Shown here piece after piece: positions 34,006 through 43,100 of a DNA stretch of 64,000 nt. The stretch lies in NCBI GenBank assembly GCA_003170415.1, contig PMZJ01000026.1:1-64000 (forward strand), read 5' to 3'. Below the pieces are notes generated by a model that searched no databases, was not told where the DNA came from, and was given only the letters and a program-made list of their open reading frames with translations. Numbering within the stretch: the stretch's first letter is position 1; each line of letters opens with the position of its first letter. The stretch comes from Phycisphaerales bacterium. GTDB lineage: Bacteria > Planctomycetota > Phycisphaerae > Sedimentisphaerales > Anaerobacaceae. The translations under genes and the position numbers were made by a program.

Positions 34006-35814
34006 ATGGCAAACTCGAATGAAAAAACGGTTGGTATAGTTAAAACGCAGATGGTACGGGTTGTCGAGGAGAATCGCCCGCTGGAGCTTGCGTGCGGCAA
34101 GACGCTTGGGCCTATTGACGTGGCATACGAGACATACGGCAGGCCGGACACAACGGGGGACAATGTTGTCCTGATTTGCCATGCGCTTAGCGGCAACGCC
34201 CACGTGGCGGGCTTAAACAATCCCAACGACCGCAAACCCGGCTGGTGGGATACTATGGTCGGGCCTGGAAAGGGAATAGACACCAATAAATATTTCGTGA
34301 TTTGCTCGAATTTTTTGGGCGGCTGCTCGGGTACGACGGGGCCTTCTTCGATTAACCCCGGGACCGGCAAACCATACGGCCTTGATTTCCCGATTATCAC
34401 CATATCCGATATGGTGAAGGTTCAGAAGCTGCTGATGGATAAACTCGGCGTAAAAAAATTATTGGCGGTGATTGGCGGCTCGATAGGCGGAATGCAGGTT
34501 TTGCAGTGGTCGATTCAGTATCCGGATTTTGTCCGGTCGGCATTGCCGATAGCGACGACCAGCCATTTGAGCGCTCAATCGATAGCGTTCGACGCGGTGG
34601 GGCGAAGTGCAATACTGGCTGACCGGGATTTTGCGGATGGGCAGTATCACGACAAGGGGCAGCCCGCAAGAGGACTCGGCATCGCGCGGATGATAGGGCA
34701 TATTACGTACCTGTCCGAAGAAAGTATGCGTGATAAATTCGGCAGAAAATTGCGTACCGCCGACGATTACAAATATGATTTTGCCTCTGAGTTTGCTGTT
34801 GAGACGTATCTTGATTATCAGGGGCAAAGTTTCGTCGAGCGGTTTGACGCCAACAGTTATCTTTATATTACCAAGGCGGGTGATTATTTTGACCTGGCCA
34901 AGGACTACGGCTCGCTTGAAAAGGCGTTCGCTGATGTTAAGAGTCGATTTCTGGTCGTCAGCTTGTCCAGCGACTGGCTTTTTACGCCTGCGCAGTCGAA
35001 GGCGATAGCCGAAGCGATTGCTTCCAACCGCAAGGATGTGAGCTACTGCGATATCGTGTCACCGTACGGGCACGACGCGTTTTTACTGGAGATAGACACG
35101 CTTGGACAATTTATCTGTTGTTTTCTGAAAGCGACGTATGACCCGCAGAACCGCAAACCCTGCTCGTGTAATGCGCAGCGGGGCGGCAGTTTGAATATTT
35201 TAGAGCCCTCCTGCGGTGGGAAAAGAACCCGCGTTGATTACGACCTGATAGAATCGCTTATCGAGCCGGGAAACGCCGTGCTTGACGTTGGCTGCGGCAA
35301 CGGCGAGCTGCTCGCCAATCTTATACGCGACAAAAAAATAAAAGGCGAGGGTGTCGAGCTTGGGCAGGAATATGTGCTGGACTGTGTCTGCCGTGGGTTG
35401 CCGGTTATTCAGCAGGACGTCGAGCAGGGACTCGACTACTACGGCGACAAAAGCTTCGATTACGTGATACTGTCGCAAACGGTGCAGACGCTGAAGAACC
35501 CGGAGAAGGCGATTCTTGAAATGCTGCGGGTCGGCAAAAAGGTGATTGTCAGCTTCCCGAATTTCGCGCACTGGCGATGCAGATTGCAGATGGCGATTCT
35601 GGGCAAGGCGCCCGTGACCGGCCACCTGCCTTTCGAATGGCATAATTCGCCGAACGTACATTTCTTTACGCTGAAGGATTTTGACAGGTTCTGCGCAAAG
35701 CTTGGCGTGCGGGTTGAAAAGAAGATAGGATTGATTGAAACGCGAGTCAGCCCCGTTAAGTTTGCGCCAAATTTTTTCGCCGAACAGGCGGTTTATGTAA
35801 CGAGCAGGGATTAG
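34006..35814 (+). CDS. metX: Homoserine O-acetyltransferase fused to MetW
   Basis: Residues 1 to about 385 are MetX, an alpha/beta-hydrolase that acylates homoserine in methionine synthesis. The nucleophile is Ser159 in GGSIGGMQ, with catalytic Asp in SSDWLFTP and His in YGHDAFLLE. From about residue 405 the protein is a MetW-type methyltransferase-fold domain (VLDVGCGNGELLANL, VSFPNFAHWRCRLQM). MetX and MetW are usually separate adjacent genes; here no stop or start separates them, so this looks like a true fusion. nikR follows. Confidence 0.93.
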   Translation: MANSNEKTVGIVKTQMVRVVEENRPLELACGKTLGPIDVAYETYGRPDTTGDNVVLICHALSGNAHVAGLNNPNDRKPGWWDTMVGPGKGIDTNKYFVICSNFLGGCSGTTGPSSINPGTGKPYGLDFPIITISDMVKVQKLLMDKLGVKKLLAVIGGSIGGMQVLQWSIQYPDFVRSALPIATTSHLSAQSIAFDAVGRSAILADRDFADGQYHDKGQPARGLGIARMIGHITYLSEESMRDKFGRKLRTADDYKYDFASEFAVETYLDYQGQSFVERFDANSYLYITKAGDYFDLAKDYGSLEKAFADVKSRFLVVSLSSDWLFTPAQSKAIAEAIASNRKDVSYCDIVSPYGHDAFLLEIDTLGQFICCFLKATYDPQNRKPCSCNAQRGGSLNILEPSCGGKRTRVDYDLIESLIEPGNAVLDVGCGNGELLANLIRDKKIKGEGVELGQEYVLDCVCRGLPVIQQDVEQGLDYYGDKSFDYVILSQTVQTLKNPEKAILEMLRVGKKVIVSFPNFAHWRCRLQMAILGKAPVTGHLPFEWHNSPNVHFFTLKDFDRFCAKLGVRVEKKIGLIETRVSPVKFAPNFFAEQAVYVTSRD

Positions 35815-35849
35815 TTTGCAAATACAGAAATGTGTTTCGGAGAGATACA

Positions 35850-36263
35850 ATGGCACAGATAGAGCGAGTGGGCGTGTCACTTGAGAAAGAGCTGCTCGGC
35901 GCGTTTGACAAGCTGATTGCCGGAAAAGGTTACCAGAGCCGGTCGGAGGCGATACGCGATTTGATAAGGCAGCAGTTGAGCAGCGACCGGCTAAGTAACG
36001 AAAAGGCCGAAGCGGTCGCCGCGGTTGTCCTGGTGTATGACCACCACGCCACCGCGGTTATGGAGCGGCTGACCGAACTTCAACATTCGCATTTCATTAA
36101 AACCATTTCTTCTCTTCATATTCATCTGGACCACCACGATTGCCTCGAGGTGATAGTTTTGCGGGGCAAAGTCGGCGAGATAAATCGCATGGGCGATAAA
36201 CTCGTAAGTATAAAAGGCGTCAAGCTCGGACGAATCAATCTTTTGGCAAACAAGGGGCTTTGA
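35850..36263 (+). CDS. nikR: Nickel-responsive transcriptional regulator NikR
   Basis: This ribbon-helix-helix repressor senses Ni2+. The DNA-binding part reads ERVGVSLEKELLGAFDKLIA plus GYQSRSEAIRDLIR. The C-terminal ACT-like domain has the nickel ligands in HIHLDHHDCLEV (His, His and Cys). GGAGAG precedes ATG 35850; the track begins six codons earlier at GTG 35832. No nickel transporter gene is visible in this window. Confidence 0.94.
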   Translation: MAQIERVGVSLEKELLGAFDKLIAGKGYQSRSEAIRDLIRQQLSSDRLSNEKAEAVAAVVLVYDHHATAVMERLTELQHSHFIKTISSLHIHLDHHDCLEVIVLRGKVGEINRMGDKLVSIKGVKLGRINLLANKGL

Positions 36264-36331
36264 ACCAACCCGGCAGGACATGCTTTAAGCTTGACAATGA
36301 CAGGCCAAATCGATTTCAATATGGTTTTGCG

Positions 36332-36405
36332 GGGCGATTAGCTCAGTTGGTCAGAGCGCACGGATCACACCCGTGAGGTCACAGGTTCGAGCCCTGTATC
36401 GCCCA
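36332..36405 (+). tRNA. tRNA-Val (CAC)
   Basis: The cloverleaf is complete: acceptor GGGCGAT/ATCGCCC with discriminator A, D-arm GCTCAGTTGGTCAGAGC, anticodon stem CACGG/CCGTG with loop ATCACAC, and T-arm ACAGGTTCGAGCCCTGT. The anticodon CAC reads GUG (valine). CCA is not encoded. Confidence 0.93.
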
Positions 36406-36454
36406 TTCGGTTGCGTCTTTCACGTCTCCGGACAAAAAACATCTATTCGGCAAA

Positions 36455-36482
36455 CACGCATTTAGTATAACGGTAGTGCAAA
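36455..36482 (+). repeat. tRNA D-arm-like remnant
   Basis: GCATTTAGTATAACGGTAGT followed by GCA resembles the acceptor end and D-arm of a tRNA (TAGTATAACGGTAGTnCA). No anticodon stem or T-arm follows, so at best it is a tRNA fragment just downstream of tRNA-Val. Confidence 0.3.
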
Positions 36483-36526
36483 ACGACGCGGCCATTTACT
36501 TCCTGAATTGAAACTAATTTGTATTG

Positions 36527-38167
36527 TTACTGCTGTGGCTGGTCCACTGGACGTCCGGCGGGCTGGTCTTTAGCCAGGGTCAGCGGTATATCCAGCCAGA
36601 AGGTCGAACCTTTTTCGGGCCGGCTTTCGAAGCCGACCTGGCCTGCGAGCAAATCGGCAAGCTCCTTGCTTATAGCCAGACCAAGTCCCGTGCCGCTTGT
36701 CTGTCGCGTCAGGGGGCTGCCTAATTGGCCGAACTTCTGGAATATCTTGTCCCTGTCCTGCTCGGCTATTCCGCAGCCGGTGTCTGTTACAGAGAATCTA
36801 ATTGTCTTGTCGTCGAGCATCACCGCGCTTAGCGTTATTGTACCGCCTTCGGGCGTGAACTTTACGGCGTTGCTCGTATAGTTTTCGAGAATCTGCTGGA
36901 TTTTGCCCGCGTCGGTCACAAAAGCGGGGATGCCCTGCTGCACTTCGAGTGCGATGGCGAGGTTCTTTTCCCGCGTCATTTCAGAAAACGAAGTGACGAC
37001 GGCGTCGCAAATCTCCTCGGCGGTTGTCTGTTCGATATGCAGTTGAATCTTGTCCGCCTCGGCTCTCACGAGATAAAGCAGGTCGTTAATCATATTGAGC
37101 AGCCGCTGACCCCCGACGATGATGTTCTCGGCGTAGCGTTTCCCCTTGCCTTCTTTGAGCAGTTCCGGTTTATCGCGAAGCACCTGGGCGAAACCCATAA
37201 TGGAGTTGAGCGGGGTTCTGAACTCGTGCGAGATATTTGCCAGAAATTCGCCTTTGACCTTGTTCGCTTTGAAAAGCTCGATGTTTCGTTCCGACAGTTC
37301 TATTATTTTATCATCAAGCTGCCTGTTGGCCTGGCGGAGTTTTTCCTGGGCGGCCTGCAGACCGTCGAGCATGTGGTTGAAGGCCTCGGCAAGCTTCTCG
37401 TATTCGTCGCGGGTATTTATCGAGCTTCTGATATCGAGGTTGCCTTCGGCGACGTTGTTGGCTAATGCCCGCAACTGGCGAATAGGACTCAGAATGACCC
37501 GTTGCGTTATGATATAAAATGCCACGATTGCGCCTGTGCCGCTGATAAGGCCGGCGACAATAATCCATACGCGGTTCAGGAGAGTTGTCCGGCGTATCTC
37601 GGGGGCGGGTCCTTCAATTACGACAGCGCCTATCGCCTCGTTGCGGTTAAATGCGCTTGCGGAGCCCTGCGGATTGTGGCAGGTTATGCAGCCCTCGGTC
37701 GCCCGGAAGACGCGTACATAGCTGGAATAAAGCGTATTTTTCCTGTTCTCAAAGCGTATCTGGTCGGAGGAATCCTCGTCGTTGCGCAGGTCCTCTATCA
37801 TAAGCCGCTGCTGGACCGTCAACCCTTCAATTTTTTTATCATCTTTTTTGAAACGAACCCAGCGAATGTCGGTTTTGTTCGGGTCCATCACGTTGCCTTG
37901 GTCGTCCAGTGCCGCCAGTGTGATATCGCTTTGGATGGGTGTCTGAAAATGCCGGCGAACCAGCGTCTCTGCTCTGGCTCTGCTGGCATCAAGCCGATTC
38001 TGCCGGGTGAGTTGGCGCATCCAAGCGTATGGGATAAGCAGCGCCAGAGCCAGTATCAGCAACACCGCGGCGCCGAACGCGATCCTGCACTTTTCCGCCA
38101 GCGACAAAGGCGACAAGTGCAGGAAAACCAAAATCCTGTGATAAATTTTCCCTATCTTTTTCAGCAT
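36527..38167 (-). CDS. Sensor histidine kinase with heme-c-type sensor domain
   Basis: A 546-residue hybrid-free kinase. Membrane helices lie near 29-50 and 200-222 and enclose a periplasmic DUF3365-like domain with a CITCH heme-binding motif (residues 160-164). Next come HAMP (about 223-275), a coiled coil, HisKA with His314 in NISHEFRTPL, and HATPase_c (TDTGCGIAEQD, SGTGLGLAISKELA). A covalent heme could sense redox state, oxygen or NO. No response regulator is adjacent. aspS lies 75 bp upstream on the same strand. Confidence 0.9.
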   Translation of the reverse strand: MLKKIGKIYHRILVFLHLSPLSLAEKCRIAFGAAVLLILALALLIPYAWMRQLTRQNRLDASRARAETLVRRHFQTPIQSDITLAALDDQGNVMDPNKTDIRWVRFKKDDKKIEGLTVQQRLMIEDLRNDEDSSDQIRFENRKNTLYSSYVRVFRATEGCITCHNPQGSASAFNRNEAIGAVVIEGPAPEIRRTTLLNRVWIIVAGLISGTGAIVAFYIITQRVILSPIRQLRALANNVAEGNLDIRSSINTRDEYEKLAEAFNHMLDGLQAAQEKLRQANRQLDDKIIELSERNIELFKANKVKGEFLANISHEFRTPLNSIMGFAQVLRDKPELLKEGKGKRYAENIIVGGQRLLNMINDLLYLVRAEADKIQLHIEQTTAEEICDAVVTSFSEMTREKNLAIALEVQQGIPAFVTDAGKIQQILENYTSNAVKFTPEGGTITLSAVMLDDKTIRFSVTDTGCGIAEQDRDKIFQKFGQLGSPLTRQTSGTGLGLAISKELADLLAGQVGFESRPEKGSTFWLDIPLTLAKDQPAGRPVDQPQQ

Positions 38168-38242
38168 AGGTCAAAAAATAGCGTATAGCGTATGGTAATA
38201 GTTCCTGCCCCCAATAAGAGGGCGCACGCGGCGCGTCAAACG

Positions 38243-40048
38243 CTACTGTTTTTTATCAGGATCGTGTGAATGTTTTTGTGTTCGCAGGTTGAGTTCATCA
38301 AGCTGTTTTTGCTCGACCTCGCTTGGCGCGTCGGTGAGCAGACACTGGCCTCGCTGCGTTTTCGGGAAGGCGATGACGTCGCGTATATTGTCGGTGCCTG
38401 TCAGCAGCATAATCATCCGGTCGAGTCCCAGCGCTATTCCGCCGTGGGGCGGCGCCCCGTGCTCCAGCGCACGCAGGAAGAAACCGAATCGTAATTGTGC
38501 CTGTTCTCTTGTAATGTTCAGCAGGTCGAATACCTTTGCCTGCATTTCGGGTCTGTGGATACGAACGCTGCCTCCGCCGATTTCCGAGCCGTTGACGACG
38601 ATGTCGTATGCCTGGGCGATGATGTGTCCGGGGTCGGTTTCCAGTTTTGGCATATCCACCGGAATCGGAGCGGTAAACGGATGGTGCATCGAGTCGTAGC
38701 GTTTTTCCTGGTCGTTCCACTCGAACAGCGGGAAATCCACAATCCACACGAATTCAAATTTACCTTCGTCGTAAAGTTTGAGTTCCTTCGCGATTTTGCA
38801 TCGCAGGGGCGCCAGCGCCTTGTTGACGCCTTTTTCGTCGGCTGCCACCAGCAAAACCAGGTCGCCGTCCTTTGCGCCGAAACGGTTTGCCATTTCTTCG
38901 AGCTGGTCTGGACTGAAGAATTTTGACAAATTACTGACAAGCGTCATTTTGCCGTTTTCATTTTTCGCCTTGAACCAGGCAAGCCCTTTTGCCCCGTAGT
39001 CGGCGGCGAAACTTGTAAGTGTTTTTTCGATGTCGTTGCGTGAGTATTTGTTGCCGCCGCCGGGTGCGCAGAGTCCCTTGACGATACCGCCCGATTGTAT
39101 GGCCGAGGTAAAGACCTTGAAGGTGCTTTTGCCGGCGATATCAGATACGTTTTTCAGCTTCATATCGAATCGTAGGTCGGGCCTGTCGATGCCGTAATCA
39201 TCCGCGGCTTCTTTATAAGTCATTCGCCTGATTGGCGTCTGGATATTAAGGCCGAGCACCTCGTTGAAGATTTTGGCGACCAGCACTTCGTGAACCTTGA
39301 TGACGTCATCCGCTTCTACGAAGCTCATCTCCACATCGATTTGGGTGAATTCCGCCTGCCTGTCGGCTCGCGGGTCCTCATCGCGGAAACAGCGAACAAT
39401 CTGGAAGTATTTGTCGGTGCCGCTGACCATAAGAATCTGTTTGAAAAGCTGCGGCGACTGTGGCAGCGCGTAAAACGTCCCCGGCACCAATCGGCTGGGG
39501 ACAAGGAAGTCGCGTGCGCCTTCTGGGGTGCTTTTACCCAGCATAGGCGTCTCAATTTCCCAGAAGCCCAGCGAGTCGAGATAATCGCGGGCGATTTTGG
39601 TGACGCGATGGCGAACTTTCAGCTTTTCCTGCATCGCGGGCCTGCGCAGGTCGATATATCGATATTGCAGCCGGACCTCTTCGCCGGTTTTTTCGGCGGT
39701 GTCAATCTCGAAGGGTGGTGTCTTTGCGGTATTGAGGATTTCGAGTTTCTCCACGGCCACTTCAATTTGCCCGGTGGCAAGTTTGGGATTTTCCAGTCCT
39801 TCACCCCTCGGCTCCACGACGCCTTCTACTGCCACGACCCATTCGCTGCGGACGGTCTGTGCGAGCTTGTGGGCTTCGGGGAATTTTTCGGGATTGAAGA
39901 CCAGTTGTGTGATGCCTTCCCTGTCGCGCAGGTCAAAGAATATAAGTCCGCCGTGGTCGCGGGACGACCTTACCCAGCCGGCCAGAATGACCCTTTTATC
40001 CTTATCCACCAGCCGAAGCTGGCCGCAATTAACTGTCCTTTTGAGCAT
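38243..40048 (-). CDS. aspS: Aspartyl-tRNA synthetase
   Basis: This is a class IIb synthetase of bacterial type. The N-terminal OB-fold anticodon-binding domain is [20 protein letters not shown]. Catalytic motif 2 is [20 protein letters not shown], a GAD insertion domain follows, and motif 3 is [13 protein letters not shown]. The 601 residues are normal. I cannot tell from sequence alone whether it also charges tRNA-Asn. Confidence 0.96.
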   Translation of the reverse strand: MLKRTVNCGQLRLVDKDKRVILAGWVRSSRDHGGLIFFDLRDREGITQLVFNPEKFPEAHKLAQTVRSEWVVAVEGVVEPRGEGLENPKLATGQIEVAVEKLEILNTAKTPPFEIDTAEKTGEEVRLQYRYIDLRRPAMQEKLKVRHRVTKIARDYLDSLGFWEIETPMLGKSTPEGARDFLVPSRLVPGTFYALPQSPQLFKQILMVSGTDKYFQIVRCFRDEDPRADRQAEFTQIDVEMSFVEADDVIKVHEVLVAKIFNEVLGLNIQTPIRRMTYKEAADDYGIDRPDLRFDMKLKNVSDIAGKSTFKVFTSAIQSGGIVKGLCAPGGGNKYSRNDIEKTLTSFAADYGAKGLAWFKAKNENGKMTLVSNLSKFFSPDQLEEMANRFGAKDGDLVLLVAADEKGVNKALAPLRCKIAKELKLYDEGKFEFVWIVDFPLFEWNDQEKRYDSMHHPFTAPIPVDMPKLETDPGHIIAQAYDIVVNGSEIGGGSVRIHRPEMQAKVFDLLNITREQAQLRFGFFLRALEHGAPPHGGIALGLDRMIMLLTGTDNIRDVIAFPKTQRGQCLLTDAPSEVEQKQLDELNLRTQKHSHDPDKKQ

Positions 40049-40175
40049 TGAAAATCCGCCTAAAAACCGTTTGTAGTTGCAAAATCTGTATTTACGAATA
40101 GAGGATACCCTGTTGCCGTTGAATAGTCAATAACCGGCTTTGCGCGAGATTTGTCTGTTTCAGAAGATTTTGGCT

Positions 40176-43100
40176 TTATGAGCCGGGCGTAGGTGTCGCG
40201 GCGGTCCAATTGTTCGGGTCGTTGCCGTATTGTGTCGTGCTGGTTCGCGTTAACGATTTGCCCTGCCCATCAGCCCCCTTAGGCCAAAGGTCAACATCAC
40301 ACGGCTCATCGCCGGGATGTGAGCCGTCGCTGTAATCAACCCGCTCAACACGAATATATTGTCTTATACCCAGGTCGTTAACGTCGCCCGGCTTCGACAA
40401 TTCAATCGCTTCGCCTTCGTTGGCGAGCTTCCCGCTGTAAGGCCCGTAAATAATGCCGGCAGATACGGACGGATACCTTGCCTCGAAAGCCGCGACATTC
40501 TTGACGACTAAGATTTTGGAGCCGGCGGCGATGGTGACGGCGTTTGGCGAGGCCGGGAACGTGTAATCGATGCCGTTGGTGAATTTCCAGGGGGTGCTTA
40601 CGTTGGAATCATAGAGCGTTACGGCTGAAGATGATGCGTTTAGAAGCTCGATGTATTCGTATTCGCTGCTGGAATATGAGCCGCTCGCCGGCCAGTCGGG
40701 GTGATACATAATCTCGGAGATGACAATTGGGCCTACTTTCGGATAAGAATTCGCTGCGCCGGGGGTGCTTGTGCTCATCGGGACAAAGTTGTAAGTTCCC
40801 GTGCTGGCCTTGTAGTATCTGCCAAAAGAAACATCTGTCTCAGAGGCGCCGAAATCCTCTTTTTCACGATAGCCGGTGAAATTGCCGTTGGCGTCGAGCG
40901 CCGAGGTCAGGCATGCGGATTCGCCGTTTTCGCTAAGGGCAAAGGGTATAAGCCGCCCGGGGTCGCTGCTGGTTGCGCCGAAGTTGTTGTTTTCATAAAC
41001 GACAAGGTAGCCGTTTGCCGGTATGCTTGTGCCTGTGGCGAAGCGATATTTCATCAGGTTGCTGTCGCTGTCGCTGAGATACCAGCCGCCGATGTTAATC
41101 GCGCTTGTGGTGGTGTTTTTCAGCTCAATCCAGTCAGAGGCAGTATTGTGGGAATGCGCCAATACCTCATTGATGACGATTGCGCCGGGGTTTGGGATAA
41201 TACCTGAGTCGTCCCAGCCGGGTGAGCCGTTGATATATGCGCTTGCCCGCCAACTGTCTTTTTTACCCCAGTCGTTGAGGTCGGAATCAGATGGGTTGAC
41301 AATGGTAAGCGAATAACCATCGCCATCGGTGATGTCGCGCCAGCTGTCGTTATAATTGAAGTCGAGAATAGTCCCGCCTACCGCGTCGAGCAGACGTAAT
41401 CTTTCGCCGCTGTTGTCTAATGAGCCGGTATATTGGCCGGCGATATAGCGTCCCGTTCCGTATTTAGCCGCGAAGGCGTTCTGGTCTTTGACGACGAGAA
41501 TATACTGGCCTGCCGCAAGCGTGTTAGGTCCGAACGTGAAGTTGATACCTTTATCAAATTTGACTAAGTTGAGATTGATTGTGCCTGAGCCGATATTCTT
41601 CAATTCGATGTATTCCTTATTCGGGTCATTGGGGTCATTGGTATCCAGCGGATGGTACATAATCTCGGTGATTCGCAGAGAATTTTGAAGATTTCCAACT
41701 TCATAGGGAGCCTCGTTCAGCGGACTCCATTGTTTTGTGCCGCTCTTGTATATGCGTGATTTAAGGTCAGTGCTTTTATTAAGGGTAAATGCGCCGGTAT
41801 ACTGAATTGCAGTGGGCGAGACATTGGCATCAGTCGAAATAACAGTGCAAACTAATTCCGCATCTATCAGGAAGTCCGAACTTGTTGTCGATGTATTGAG
41901 GCCCTGGATAGCGAGGAAGTTTGAGCCGGACTTCAGATCGCCCATGTATGTGGTTATGTCGATATCTTCGAAACCGGTTGTATCTGGAGGGTTTGATGTG
42001 GCAGTTGAATTCCAGGTCGGCGAAGCAGGAGCATTTCTGCTGGCTACAGGTACACCGTTTAAATAAGCCACAAATCCGTCGTCATACATCATACGCAGGG
42101 TAAGAGAAGCGATATTGCTAATGTTGACGGTGAAGGGGATACGGATATAGCAGGTGGCGTTAATGTTATACATAGCGGAGCCGACATTTATGTCGATGTA
42201 TTGCTCATAACCTGTGTTGTATTCGTACCCGACGCCTCCGTGACCGCTTGTCCAGCTCGAATCGTTATATGATTCCCCGAGTAGTCGCCAGGTTGATCCT
42301 GTCGAGCTTGTCGGAATCAGCACTTTCTTATTCGCATCCTCAGCCACTAATGTAATCGCCGGAGTAGTATTAGTGCCGGCGGGCAATCGCGGGTCGCTGC
42401 CGTCGGTGGTGTAATAAATAGTACCGCCCGAACTGCAGGGGTCGGTTATGGTGAACGAGTCAGTAGATGATACGTAGCCGCCGAATTTATACGACCCATT
42501 GACGTTGAAAACCGGTGCGCCGAAAGAACGGTCATATAAACCGTTAGTCTCGAACGCGGCCAATACGTATGGCTCTCGCTTCGTTAAAAAGACGTTGGGC
42601 ACATATGTATCTTGGTAAGGAAGGACGCTGGATACCTCATTTTGAACCTCCCACCATTTATCTACGAGATGTGACTGGGTCATTACACCGCCGTTATGAT
42701 AATGTTTGTGTATGCGGTCGGCGAAGAGCTGCCTGAAGTTAGGATTAGCTTTGAGGGCACGATAAATTTGTGATATAGGGTCCCCCGCTAAATTGTTCAA
42801 GCCGGTGGGGCTTGTCCAGTTTGGAAAGCTGTCAAATGCTGTTATGTTGCAATTTTCGCAGTTGTCGCCGAATATCCACGATTCAGCAATGCCGTCGGCG
42901 TCCCACACGGTGAACCTGAACATACCGGTATCTGATTTTTCGCTGTGAGCGGTCCAGTTGTTTCCGGGCCAGTCAAAGTTACCAGAATGAATCTGAACTA
43001 TCAGATAATCTATAAAACTGACAATATCGAATTTGCTGGCGAAATAATTATAATTAGCTGTGTTGGAAAGGTCGTGGCTTGTTGCGTAATTGTTGAGATT

